Source of the DNA: Procambarus clarkii
Taxonomy: Eukaryota; Arthropoda; Malacostraca; Decapoda; Cambaridae
DNA length: 64,000 bases
Assembly (NCBI RefSeq): GCF_040958095.1
Contig: NC_091220.1
Coordinates: 18,878,393-18,942,392, forward strand
Reading direction: 5' to 3'
Every line of letters begins with the position of its first letter. The stretch's first letter is position 1. Positions 44,401-56,000 of this stretch are shown here, piece after piece. The position numbers were made by a program, and so were the translations under genes. The notes under the pieces were generated by a model. That model was not told where the DNA came from, ran no database searches, and saw only the letters and a program-made list of their open reading frames with translations.

Positions 44401-47400
44401 GCCTTTATTCATTTTGCATTAAAATTATATTGTATAATAGTACTGGATACAATATCAAGAGTATTCTAATTATTGAGTTTAAGTCACCATCAGTGACGTC
44501 ACGAATCGGATCTAACTTTTAAGGCGGAGTGACCGGCGGTCATAGGTCATCAGGGGTTGACAGGTCTACTATTTCTACTATTTCTACTATTTCTACAAGT
44601 TTTAATAACCATTTTTGTGATCGGGAACAGCTCTGCCGTTAGATGTTTGTAATTTAATTCAGTAAAATAATTCAACCAGTCTGGATCAATTCAGTATAAA
44701 CAGAGGATAATTGTTATAACTTAACCTTGCTAAAGTAACTGGGTAAGCGATGCGGAACAATACAATACTCTGTCTGGGGTAGTCCAGACAAGGAAAAAAT
44801 CAGTGTGGTCACGGAAGCAGCTAGGAGAGGTCAAACATCTTACCTCTCCCCAAGAACAGGCCCAACACCTAGAACTGTGGTCGCCCAAGGTATAGTTGCT
44901 ATTGTTAAGTATAGAAATAGTCTCATTTGCCACTCAGGTCAAGTAGGGAGTGTTAAATTGATAGGGAGTGAACATATTTAGATTTTGTTTTAGTTTTCGT
45001 TTAATAAATTAAATTTGTTATTAATTTGCATTTTATTGGTTCCATGTGTCTTATGTGTATACTTGTCCTGGTCACGTGGTCCACACGAGGCAGAGTTGCA
45101 TTGGGCGCCGATTCTAACATCGAATCGGAATTATCATTACCGTGTAATTTATTCCACACTCAAGGTCATCGTTTATAGTGGGGATCAAGCCCCTAGGTTG
45201 ATTAATTAGCGTGATCGATCCAGACCTCGATCATTGCTCTTGTATTACTGGTCTGGTGGTGGCAGCAGAGGTGACTCTAGGGTTTTGTTCAGAGCTTAGG
45301 TCACGTCATACTGGGTGTAGAATCCTAAGTCGGTCAATCGTCTTAGGACCACGTGGCGTGGAGTTGGCTTTGGTAAAAGTTTTGGAGTCCCTTGGTTTAG
45401 AAATAAAAGTAAGAATACGGGTAGAGGGAGTAGAAAGAAGGAAGTAAAGAGAGAGGAACCCGAACCCGTGTTACACTAGGGGCCCAAATGGAATTCACAC
45501 CCACAGGCGCAACAACAAAAAAAATTCCAAAAAATTCTTTCGTCTTATAGAAGTGTTCATTTTTGTTCCCTGATCACGGAAAAAATAACAAAAAAATCGT
45601 AGGTGGCATATTTTAGCCGCAATAGGGTAGAGAAGTGTGGCAAAAAAGGGGCGTTGGCAGAGCCTTCGCCAGATGAGGTCTACTCCGCCCGAGCTGTCAG
45701 ACGGCAGTTGCCACAAATATATTATTACCTAATTATTTCAATGTCTCTGATTTTTTCTTAGTTTTTTGCAGTAATATTATTCCATACAGTGAATTGTGGT
45801 ATATTTATATTATAAAATGTGTGAACCATCGCTGTACTCAAAATTATGGTGTGCATATTAGTGATTCAATTATTATGTTCATAAAACAATAAACAAATAG
45901 TTTTGCTGTTGTTACACTATATACACAGGTTATATATAAGTATTTGCATGTTTTGTACACCATAACGAACTACTAAGTTGGTCTTGTGAGTCAAAAAGCA
46001 ATGAGGAGTGACCGCCAAACACCAGCGAGCCACTCACTGCCACTCCCTCCCTCAACACCACTTCACTCACCCTCATTCACCTCCTACAATACTCTTTCTG
46101 TATTTATTCACTATACACAGACATTATATATACGTATTTACATGTTTTGTTCACCATAACTGTACATCTAAGCTTGTATGGTGAGTAAAGGCCACAAAGA
46201 CGTAGCTACTCACACAGTCAGCTGATCGGCGGCCACCCTCAAGGCCAGACACACTAATATTTGTCCTTCAACAATATTGTTTGTGGTGTTATTACGCTAT
46301 TCAGTATACACATATTATATATAAGTATCTACCTGTTTTATTCACCATACCTGAACAAATAAGCTGGTATGGTGCCCAAAGACCATAGTGGCCATCAGTA
46401 AACACCATGCCAAGACGTGCAGACGACGCTCCTCCCTCACCAAAATGGCGGCTCCCAACCTACTCCTCTCGCTGTTATCACACTCTATACACACGTTATA
46501 TATAAGTATCTACATTTGTGTTCACCATATCGAACCACTAAGCTGGTATGGTGAGTGCAGTCAATAAATGGTGGCCACACACAGTCAGAAGACGACGCCA
46601 CAACCCTCCCTCGCACAGCCTTACGCCTCCCTCCATGGAGCACAGCGCTAAATATCGCCACAATCCTGCTATTATCAGAATCCTGGTCAGTTTTATCACA
46701 GTCAGGGGGCTTCAGTAATACTATCACTGCTAAATAATAGCAGTATCATTTATATTATGGTATTTGTAGGCGATGCTGTGGTCACAAGCTGAACAGCGGT
46801 GCTGTGAGCTCATGCTGCGTGCGCCAGCCTTGGTGGCTTGCTCAGTACTGACGCTGTAATACCCAAGAATGTTGGCCTGGATTTTTTTTCTAGGTGGCAT
46901 CTGGCAACTATCAGTCGTGGCTGTACTATAGCTGCCCCTATCCCAGGCGGGTTGTTTAAATTATAGCGCTAGACACGAAATCATATATAAATGATGTGCG
47001 CGGTTTCGGTTTTGTCACTGATATCATTTATATATGATATGCGCGGTTTGAGGGTTAAAGCTTGATTTGTGCGGGTTTGGCATTGCACAGGTTTTGAAAA
47101 AAGAGCACAACTCCCACACAGAACAATGGCTGCCTGTACTACTTTTGCATTATCTTTAGCAGGATGTGTAAAGTTGGCACAATAGCTTAGCTTGTGCTGG
47201 TGGATCTTATGTCATTGGATAGCCAGAGTATCATTGTGCATAGTGCTAACTGAATCATTGTTATGCAGCATCATTATACCATAGTCCTTATGGAGATGAA
47301 TTCCTTAATGCAGAATTTATTGCCTACTACCGTACCAAAATATTAAAAGTTCATGGAGTTGCTGGAACAATATTACGTGTGATAAGCATGCTATTATAAA

Positions 47401-49388
47401 TATACAATATGCTGTAGTTGCTCTCATGTTCTTTGCATACAAAACAGAACACTTCCAGATAGCTCCCATATTTGTCATTCATGAGAAGGTGAGTGAATGC
47501 TGGTGGGGGAGAGTGAGCGAGTTTCCTAACCAAATTTTCCCATCCCATTATCACTAGGAAATGTGGCTGCTGGTGCAGCATAGTGTGGTTACTGAGGGGG
47601 GTCACTATATACATAATTCCTTAAACTTAGATTTTTTCCTGTAAGTGGAAAGGTAAATTCTAGGGTTTAGCGAGATTATTCTTATTCGGCTGTGGTTTAA
47701 ATAATTCTATATTACAATTTTTTCTTAATAATCATTTTATTCATATAATTTTGCTATCTTTTATGTTCCCATTGTAGATACAACTGGCAAAGATTCAAGA
47801 ATATCAGTGCTAGAGGTTTGGATGGAGCATTAATAATTTTGTAATATTGTAACAAGTTCCTCAAGAAATGCATAGTTTAATATACTCTGTTTTTTACAGT
47901 GATGGTATGTGCCGTGTATTCACGAATGTTGCAGAACGGCAGGGTGACGCAGAGAGTCAAAAGGAATTTGAAGAGAGTGTTGCCAAGTCTACCATGGCTG
48001 TAGGTGATCTCGGAGGTATCAAGAAAAGTGAGCTTCCAGGTAAAGAGATTCTTCTGGCTCCTGGGAAGCGTGACGGACACACAGTGATGGTTCGTGAGGG
48101 TGAGAAGGTGAACTGCTATTCTTGGTCAGCCTCGGAACAACAATGGACTGCTGTGGGCGAGGTAGTGGGCGGTGCTGGAGGGTCACAGAGTACCTCTGGC
48201 AAAGTGTTGTATGAGGGTAAAGAATATGACTTTGTATTTGATGTTGAGCTTGATGAAGGTAATCGGCTTAAACTGCCTTATAATGCTTGTGAAGACCCAT
48301 ATTTTGCTGCTCAACGTTTTATTCACCATCATGAGTTGCCTCAGGAATTTTTGGATCAAGTAGCAACATTTATTATCAATAATACGAAAGGTATGACTCT
48401 AGGAGTGGAAGCTAGTGGTCAGTATACCGATCCATTTACAGGCGGTTCTCGCTACCAGCCGAGTACATCCCTTGGATCGGCTCCTCTTGATACCGACCCT
48501 TTCACAGGTAGTGGCCGATATATTCCTGGGTCATCGAGTGGCAGTCTCGGAGAGAATATTCCAACTGGTTCATCAACTCTGGGCGCATTGAGCGTCGCTC
48601 CTTCCTCCTCTCATTTCTTTCCCCAGTTAATACCTTTAAAGTTTGAGTCTTGCAATACTACCGGTATGCTCTCAAAATTAACAGAGTGCAATTCCATGTT
48701 GAGTCCAGAGAAACAGCTTACTAGCCAAATGCTTGAACAGGTGGTTGGAACTGTGTCAGTAGCCAAAAACTCTGATCCAAAACTTTTGGCTCCCTTGGAA
48801 ACTGCCTTGCAGTGGCCGGTAGAACAAGTGTGGCCAGCCCTAGATGTGTTAAGGTTGGCATTACAGTCAGAGCACATGCAAAAGGAATGGCTAGTTAAGG
48901 AACGTGGATTAGTATTGATTAACCATCTTATTTCTCTCGTTCAACCGCCTTCATCAACTAATGCACAGCTACTTTCCCTTCGTTGTCTGACAAATATGGC
49001 TGCCCATGAACCTGGACGTGGTGTGTTATTAATGGCATGGGAACAAGTGGTCCGTGCTGTAGTAGAAATATCGCCATATCCTAACAAAAATATGGAAATT
49101 GCAGCAGCAACAGTACTTCTCAATTACAGTGTTATATTAAGCACTGCTGGAAATATAGAAAATCAATGTCAAGTTTTGAGTGGTGCTGGTGCAGTGGCCT
49201 TGTGCTCAAAGGAGCCGGAGGCACAATTCCGTGCTCTTGTGGCAATTGGAACTCTGCTGCATCACAGTACTGAATGTCGTTCCCTTGCGGGTTCTCTAGA
49301 TTTAAAGTCTGTGGTACAAACCTTATCAGGGATTACATCACCTTCTAAAGTTGGGGAGTGTGCTGGACACGTACTGCGGCTTCTTTAG
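38319..49388 (+). CDS. PLAA: Phospholipase A2-activating protein homologue (PLAA / Ufd3 / Doa1), complete
   Basis: Joined exons 38319-38464, 39944-40131, 40429-40652, 41149-41309, 42605-42769 and 47900-49388 give 2373 nt (790 residues plus stop), close to the usual length of about 795. Residues 1 to about 294 form a WD40 propeller: GH..V and W(D/G) motifs repeat, with [31 protein letters not shown] and [10 protein letters not shown]. Residues about 340-460 are the PFU ubiquitin-binding domain ([38 protein letters not shown]). A linker with two DPFTGG/SGSRY-type repeats follows, then the PUL domain (about 535-790). In animals and yeast the PFU binds ubiquitin and the PUL binds the C-terminal tail of p97/Cdc48; the protein serves ubiquitin homeostasis, organelle clearance and membrane trafficking. 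Despite the name, phospholipase activation is not its established core role. All phases agree. Confidence 0.97.
38465..39943 (+). other. PLAA intron 1
   Basis: AT-rich. It contains 'aggttaggataggttaggct'-type short repeats at 38880-39000 and a LINE-like 3' end at 39712-39850. Nothing else is recognised. Confidence 0.6.
39712..39850 (+). repeat. LINE-like 3' end with polyadenylation signal
   Basis: 'tctgcccgaaacgctttgcg' through 'taaatccatcaatctttgta' to 'ctaaataaacatttatttat'. The reverse copy is at 49908-50045. It looks like the 3' terminus of a retroposon. Confidence 0.65.
39944..40131 (+). CDS. PLAA: PLAA exon 2
   Basis: 188 nt. Acceptor catttccag, donor gtacat (weak). It encodes [30 protein letters not shown] and ALTGHSDT. 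Phase in 2, phase out 1. Confidence 0.94.
40429..40652 (+). CDS. PLAA: PLAA exon 3
   Basis: 224 nt. Acceptor gtcaacag, donor gtgaga. It encodes [33 protein letters not shown] and [14 protein letters not shown]. Phase in 1, phase out 0. Confidence 0.95.
41149..41309 (+). CDS. PLAA: PLAA exon 4
   Basis: 161 nt. Acceptor acctgcag, donor gtaagt. It encodes [37 protein letters not shown] and [10 protein letters not shown]. Phase out 2. Confidence 0.95.
41310..42604 (+). other. PLAA intron 4
   Basis: 1.3 kb of AT-rich sequence. No repeat family, RNA gene or exon was recognised. Confidence 0.5.
42605..42769 (+). CDS. PLAA: PLAA exon 5
   Basis: 165 nt. Acceptor atttccag, donor gtaaga. It encodes [20 protein letters not shown] and [17 protein letters not shown], then CGS plus two bases. 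Phase in 2, phase out 2. Confidence 0.95.
43617..43790 (+). repeat. Dispersed repeat after a (GT)n tract
   Basis: 'gattacctaagtgtagttac', 'ccaccaccttctcgcttaac' and 'ttgttccaaccatctaccgc' match a repeat I recall as common in decapod DNA. It lies in PLAA intron 5. Confidence 0.5.
44201..47058. mobile_element. piggyBac-like non-autonomous transposon in PLAA intron 5
   Basis: The left end TTAACCCTCAAACCGC (44201-44216) and right end GCGGTTTGAGGGTTAA (47043-47058) are perfect 16-bp inverses. Each includes a TTAA that would be the target duplication, with CCCT...AGGG termini as in the piggyBac superfamily. Length is 2858 bp. No open frame resembles a DDD transposase (longest about 80 codons). A palindrome (atatcatttatatatgatat) lies just inside the right end. 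The interior carries a tandem repeat at 45904-46665. Confidence 0.75.
45904..46665 (+). repeat. About 187-bp tandem repeat, 4 diverged units
   Basis: Units begin near 45904, 46097, 46283 and 46469. Each has 'tatatataagtat' or a variant, then 'tgttttgttcaccataac'-like and 'taagctggtatggtgag'-like phrases. The spacing is 193, 186 and 186. Units differ by tens of percent. Confidence 0.85.
47900..49388 (+). CDS. PLAA: PLAA exon 6 (PFU, linker, PUL, stop)
   Basis: 1489 nt. The acceptor is ttttttacag. It encodes [16 protein letters not shown] to the final LRLL and TAG at 49386-49388. It carries the end of the propeller, the PFU domain, the DPFTGG and DPFTGS linker motifs, and the whole PUL domain in one exon. 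Confidence 0.97.
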
Positions 49389-49690
49389 CAGTGAGGAGCT
49401 AGTAATGTGTACAATACTTTGTATCGTCTGTAGATGCTCTTTTAATACTGTAATGTCATATTAAAAGATTTGTATTAGCAATGAAATTGCCTTACATACT
49501 TGTAAATTTAACTGGTGTATAATTTGAATGTTGTGTTAATATTTAACATAACCACAGAAATTCAGCAATATGATTGTGCTCTTGTAGTGTGCAGCACCTG
49601 AAGGCTAGTGTTCATATTTAAAACAAAAACTGTATTGTAATAAATGGAAAATGTATGAAGAAAAATAAAAGCAACAAAATAAATACTTCA
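49389..49690 (+). other. PLAA 3' untranslated region
   Basis: AATAAA hexamers at 49639, 49664 and 49678 follow the stop by about 250-290 nt. One or more of these is the likely polyadenylation signal. Confidence 0.65.
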
Positions 49691-49907
49691 AACTATTTAT
49701 ACACTAAATTTCCTTTTGGTTTGATTTATCATGTTTCTAAATATTTGTATTGGTAACTATTGTTGTAATTAGTTACAGGAAAGAACAATGATTGCCGGCA
49801 CCCCATCTTTGTCACCTGGTTTTGTGTGTGTGTGTGTGTGTGTGTGTGTTTGGGGGGGGGGGAAGAGATCCACCTACCTCTAGGGGCCTTGTCTTATAGC
49901 TATTATT

Positions 49908-50045
49908 ATGATAAATGATAATAAATGTTTATTCAGGTAAGGTACATACATACAAGAGATTTTACAAAAATTGATAGATTTATAGATAGAGCTGGTATAT
50001 ACAATGCCTAAAGTCACTATTACGCAAAGCGTTTCAGGCAGGATT
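49908..50045 (-). repeat. LINE-like 3' end, reverse copy
   Basis: Reverse complement of the 39712-39850 family: 'aaatgtttattcaggtaagg' to 'acgcaaagcgtttcaggcag'. Confidence 0.65.
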
Positions 50046-50522
50046 ATCTGGTGCACTTCTGTATATTTTGAAAAATTCAGTACTAGTACTTAGATTTTTA
50101 AACCTTTTTAAGAAATGGGCCTTCCTACTACCCTTTTTAAATAAGTTAGCTTGCTATTTTGATTTATTTGCCAGCAAACATTCCCTCTTGGAAGCAAATT
50201 AAGCTAAACAGGCAAATAAGTACTTTTGCATCTTCAGAATCCATGATGATATTTCTCCAGATACTACCATACTTCATTTTCATCCAGATATAATAGTTTC
50301 TTCAGTTCCTAACACTGATAAAAATGGTTTTGAGAGCTAGGTATATAATAAGACAATTGCCTGGATTTATGTTTGGGATCGGAAGAGGGGGTCCATTCAT
50401 AATTATAGTTATTTTAAAATGACAGACTTGACAAAGAATGTAGCTAATAAATATCTTGATTAGTACAAAGCTGAACATAAAAATGGAAATTGAGAAGTAG
50501 TAATATACTGTAGCCCTGGATA

Positions 50523-50766
50523 GGGAGCCGGTCGGCCGAGCGGACAGCACGCTGGACTTGTGATCCTGTGGTCCCGGGTTCGATCCCGGGCGCCGGCGAG
50601 AAACAATGGGCAAAGTTTCTTTCACCCTATGCCCCTGTTACTTAGCAGTAAAATAGGTACCTGGGTGTTAGTCAGCTGTCACGGGCTGCTTCCTGGGGGT
50701 GGAGGCCTGGTCGAGGACTGGGCCGCGGGGACACTAAAGCCCCAAAATCACCTTGAGATAACCTCG
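50523..50766 (+). repeat. tRNA-derived SINE, copy 6
   Basis: Full-length copy with A-box GTCGGCCGAGCGG and B-box GGGTTCGATCCC. The tail reads 'aaaatcaccttgagataacc'. Confidence 0.93.
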
Positions 50767-51354
50767 CCACCCTTTCTACCATCACTTCCTAGCTAATGTT
50801 AAGAAATCCATTGTCTTTTGGAGCACATGATTCATGTTGCAACCAAAGTCCCTTTTCTCTAAGTGTATATACATTATGTGCACCTTTATGTACCAACATG
50901 TATGTTCTTATTGGTAGGGAAAAATAAGTTGTTGGGCCCACCTCTTCACCTATGGGGACTGTCCTACACTACTGTTTCTATGAAAGTTTCGCGAGTATTT
51001 ATCCAATTGTAGTTGGAGAACTGTGCTTGTGATGTACCAATGTTTGTTTATACTTTATCTTGTACTCAATGAAAGAATGTGAAAGAAAGAAATAGTAGTA
51101 GTTCTGTATGGTTGGTCCGTAAAGAAGATACATAATACAAATAGTATTAGGAAAAAAAAATGCCTTATGAACTATGTTGGCACAGAAGAACAGGCATAAC
51201 TGCTTCAGATTCTCGCTGAACCAAATCAAGTTTTTGTTTGGTTACTGAAACCAGTTCATTCTTCTAAATGGTAAATAAACTAATAATTTATAGTCTTCAA
51301 AATTACTGTCAGTAAAATAAATATATAAATATATTCAATTCTTACCCTGCATGA

Positions 51355-51430
51355 TTTGGTTATGCACCCCATACCCATGCCATGACAGATAGTGGAAAGG
51401 GATACAGACAATGGGTTCAGGAACTGATAA
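51355..51430 (+). repeat. Dispersed repeat with 'atgcaccccatacccat', diverged copy
   Basis: 'ggttatgcaccccatacccatgcca' shortened version of the 30536 family, then 'gatagtggaaagggatacag' and 'caatgggttcaggaactga'. The later part is lost. Confidence 0.6.
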
Positions 51431-51455
51431 GATAAAACAGGCAAAAATAAATTAT

Positions 51456-52778
51456 GTATTGGATTTAAATATTTATTGCAAGTTCAATCTTACGACAATC
51501 TTATTTAAAAATTCTTTGAATCACTTCTAAGGTGATGAATATGAAATTTTCACACAAAATATACACACCGAGTCTTTAAGAAGCTTGTGTAAAAAAATAG
51601 CGTAAATACTGTACCACGCATAACAAACTGTTTACAAAACACATTGCCAGTTACAGCAGTAAAAATTTACTAAAGTTTTCTAAATTCATTTATAAACAAA
51701 ACTAGAAATATTGCATAACTAGTGCTTTACTATGACTAAAAATTGTACAAAACTAAATTTATAGGAGCAGTTGAGGATTAACCTAATACATTATTGACAA
51801 TAATAATAATACTATTATTAGCAAAACATTTTAACAAAGCTTCGGATATTGATTCAATGTAATAAACTCATTCGCTACAAAAAATTTAAAAACGTTATAC
51901 AGTACAAAAATATTTTTGTATTATCTGAAAAAGCTAGTAAAATAATTTTGTAAATGACATTATATTAATTAGTTACTTTAAGAACCACTTAAAAATATTC
52001 CAAAGTAACATGTTTATTTTAAATAGTCAACCATTCAGACGTAATACTTTTCTTCAACACTGCCATGGTAGATATACTCAAAACCTGGCTGCTGACATAT
52101 ACTGCATTATCTTTATGTCAATGTACATGTATAAGCAGTATGTGTGTATTTATATTCCTACTGTATATATATATATATATATTTACACATACATTATATA
52201 CAGTACAGTACGTATGCATTACTTTTATTAAAATATCTACAAGCAAAAATACTGCATTATAAAAGAAAAATGGTAGATTTAAGAATCTGTGAATTCTGAT
52301 ACTGTACTGAGAAATTTAATAGTCTAGGATTACAAATATTAACATTTTGTATGTCATTTCCCTAATGACAGGAAAATAGCAATGAGGGAAGAGAAAAATA
52401 CACTATGAAAGAATACATAAATGGCAGTATATAAAGAAAAAGCTAAAGTGGCATTGCAAACGGACAAGACTGTGTGTGTGTTTGTGTGATAAAAATGCAT
52501 AAATGAAATTGTACGATGAATGAGCAAAACAAAAATGAGATAAAACTAACAATCAACAGAGTGAAAAGCAGTACGTGTGTTTGAGAGCATAAACTTTTGT
52601 GATCAGTATGGTATATGGCTTTTGAGCATTTTGCAAGAGTAACTTTTTCAAAGTTACAAACCATCCAGCAGTTTATTTCAATATTAATTTTTGTTGTATA
52701 CTGAATTCTCTATTCATGTATTAATACACTGTACAGTACTGTTATGCAGTGCAATTTACAATCCATTGAATTAGATCT
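51456..52778 (-). other. Probable SLC6 3' untranslated region
   Basis: AT-rich, repeat-free stretch after the stop codon at 52779-52781 on the minus strand. An AATAAA (51472-51477, seen as tttatt on the plus strand) is a plausible polyadenylation signal at its far end, giving about 1.3 kb of 3' UTR. There are a short (AT)n near 52165 and no other feature. Confidence 0.5.
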
Positions 52779-53009
52779 TCATGTGTTTGTTTCCCCATTC
52801 ATTTTTGTGCAAGCAATTTCTTCACTACTCTGTTTAGCAATATAGTCAGTTTTGTTGTCCACATTACTCTCTTGTGGACCATAAACTACCAACGTCATAT
52901 GGTTATCAAAACAGTCATCTCCATGGGTGTGCATTTCATCTAAACAGTTGAATGCCCGACCACAGCATGGACATTCATCAATAGAAGACCGAATGGAACG
53001 CTTCAGTTT
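52779..53009 (-). CDS. SLC6 final coding exon with C2HC-like tail
   Basis: 231 nt (76 residues plus TGA at 52781-52779). The acceptor is ttccacag. After a basic stretch (KLKRSIRSS) comes ECPCCGRAF, then HTHGDDC. The pattern C-x2-C-GR-x-F, 12 residues between the second Cys and His, then x3-C, fits the C2HC zinc-finger consensus. The rest ([18 protein letters not shown], ending GETNT) is polar. Such a motif is not a usual part of SLC6 tails as I know them. Confidence 0.88.
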   Translation of the reverse strand, partial: KLKRSIRSSIDECPCCGRAFNCLDEMHTHGDDCFDNHMTLVVYGPQESNVDNKTDYIAKQSSEEIACTKMNGETNT

Positions 53010-56000
53010 CTGTGGAAAAAAATTAAATATTGATATATATATACACTGAATAATGTATGTATATCACGAAAATAAACACGTGATTAAAAATGTGACAGTG
53101 TCAGACCACGGAGGAAAAATGAAACGGGAATTTCCTTAAGTACTTTCATATTCTGACACTGTCACACTGAATAATGTATATACCATATAGTATATTTTAA
53201 TATTAGTATATTTTAGTAGTATTTTTTTTTCTTTTTAAAGTTTCATTAAGAGCAGGGCAAGTTATGCTTTACCCTGCTCTGCTCTGCTCGTTTCAACTTG
53301 GGTCTAAGGCTACAAGTACAGGACTGAATATATACGAAACTAAGCAAGATGAAAACATGCAATAGAAGGAAGGGTGATGTGCTCTGATAACTTGCTCAGT
53401 ATGGAAATTATTCAACTGGAAAGTTAATACAATTAAACAAATTAACACCAATGTCTACACTAGCAATAGATAGTCACTGTTATGAAATAGATCCTAAATG
53501 TTGTATAGCTGCCACCCATCAGGGATAAAGTCACAATCACCACTCCATATATCACACAAAACAGATGGTCATTTACAAAGTAGATGAACACACTGAATGA
53601 TATCTTGGTAAGAAATTTGAAATGCAACAATGATACAAATATTGTTAATAAATACAATATTATATTATATAAACAAATATTTAATCTACTTATACATGTA
53701 CCAAACCCTTTGAAGAGAACCAATATACAGTGGAACCATGAGTGACGAGCGGCTCCAGTTACGAGCATTTTGAGTAACGAGCAAGCCACTCGCAAAAAAT
53801 ATGTCTTGACTGATGAGCTTTTGCTTGATTAACGAGCGTTCCCGCTGGTTCTCGGACACCTCCGACGAGTTTTGTTGTTTTGCAAGACGAATTTTTCACA
53901 TGACAAGCTCGGTGCTGGCAAGAATGTATCTACAATATACCTGTACAGGGATTATCTTTTATTTTCAAAATGAGATTATTCTAATAACCTACCTCTAATA
54001 AATTGGTTCCTTTAGCATTAAAAACAGCTATTACTGCAAAAATTGGGATTGGTACAATGGAGAGAGCAGCAATCACCCAGCCAAGAGCAATAGCCCAATC
54101 TGGATAGCTGTATTCTCCTTTGTTATACGTTGGTCGCTTGTAGTCCACCATTGAAAATATCCAGATGGCCTGTTTATATATAAAAACAAGATAAATATAA
54201 AATCTTGATTCTTAATAAATTGATCAAGTAAATTATATCACATATCAAAAATATATTTTGAAGTAAATTATGTTCAATTTTTGTTTAGAGTTTTATTGAG
54301 TTAAGAATCTTGATATAGTGTATTTGCATATGACATATTTGTTAAAACAGTTACTTTAAAATAATTTTATACACGAAGTCCACATATTCAAGACTTACCA
54401 AGATCAACATTGGTGCAGCAAAGTACCAACAAAATCGAAAGTACCTAGACGGCAAACGGCCCGTCATTTCTCGTACATTTCTTGCTAGCCGATCTGCACC
54501 ATAAAACCATACAATGGCTGCCACTTCAAAGAAGGCCAGGTACATTAACGACACTGCTGCAGCGTAGTAGTCAATCAGTTGGAAAAAATATATGCCACCC
54601 TGAGAGATAAAATAAAATGATTACATCTGATGGTTTGGAACCCGCTGACATTGATAACCTGTGCATTTACATTATTTATGCTTCCTGTATAAGTTATGCA
54701 GATTCAGAATGCAAGACATTGACGAGATGTCAAGCTCATACAGAAGCTCCCATCTCTGATAAAATGGAAAACACACACGCAGCATTCCACACCGAGCTCA
54801 AATGGATGGAATAAATGTCATGACATAACTCAATTGCTGTACTACATAGGAAACCCATAATTACTTACTTTATTCTTACTTTGAATGAAAAAATTGAACA
54901 ACGACTTTGCTTATGAAACAAATTTTTCTGAAAAATTAAAAATGTGTTACATTCCTTTCTTTCACTTTCATATACAAAACCAGTAATGTATACAGTGTGT
55001 ATCTTTTTTGTCCTATTGGTGGCACATTCCCGAAAGGCAACAACTCACCCCTACAATAGTTTAGTTGTCTAATGTTTACCTAGTAGTTACATACCTATAT
55101 GCCATAAATATTATACATTAAAGTGTTACCTTCTAAATTACTGACAAACATTTCTTGGTTTTTATACAATGTTCCTCAACAACAGAATGAATTTACACAG
55201 TCATAATAAACCATATTTACAGGATTCAATAAATTCAGGGAAATGAATAAGTTGGCACATTTATGTGTGGAAATAATACTAAGACAGGCAGAAAAAATGC
55301 TCTCCCACCAATCATTAATTGCTTTGGTAATATTCATTCAGTGTTGTCACTGGCCAATATATTGTTCTATACTCTTCGACTATACTGAACTGAAAGGACT
55401 TTCAAAATTTACAATTATTTTTTAAGTCATTTTTTCCTACTGTAGTACAGTATTTGATTGTTACCATCAGAATAGGCTAGTTTACTGTGCACTTCATAGT
55501 CATCACGTGGGTCTTCCTTGCACTAATTTGTTCTTGGAGAGATTGTTTTTTTTAATATGTTGACCAGACCACACACTAGAAGGTGAAGGGACGATGACAT
55601 TTCAAGACAATCGACTTGAGAATGGTCCAGGATGGACCGAAATGTCGTCGTCCCTTCACCTTCTAGTGTGTGGTCTGGTCAACATATCTTAGCCACGTTA
55701 TTGTGACTCATCGCCTGCATTGTTTTTTTAGACATTTTAAAAACTTTGTGAAGTTACTGACTTCTGTTTAAATGCCACCTACTGTACCCTCAACCCTATT
55801 TACCCAAAATAAATATAGCCTTTAAGAGCCATAATTTTGAAGTTGTATATTTTACAACGCAAAACATATCCACTATTGACCTATGTCAAGGGAGCCGGTC
55901 GGCCGAGCGGACAGCACACTGGACTTGTGATCCTGTGGTCCTGGGTTTGATCCCAGGCGCCGGCGAGAAACAATGGGCAGAGTTTCTTTCACCCTATGCC

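Larger units (their letters stand above)
49690..51455. other. Spacer between convergent PLAA and SLC6
   Basis: It holds a (TG)n tract with a G run (49826-49861), a LINE-like 3' end in reverse (49908-50045), a SINE (50523-50766) and a diverged dispersed repeat (51355-51430). No gene was seen. Confidence 0.7.

Noticed and set aside
44950-45480. A possible LTR and primer-binding site ('tggtggcagcagaggtgact')
   Set aside because: No TG...CA boundary, no second LTR and no target duplication were found; it lies within the piggyBac-like element.
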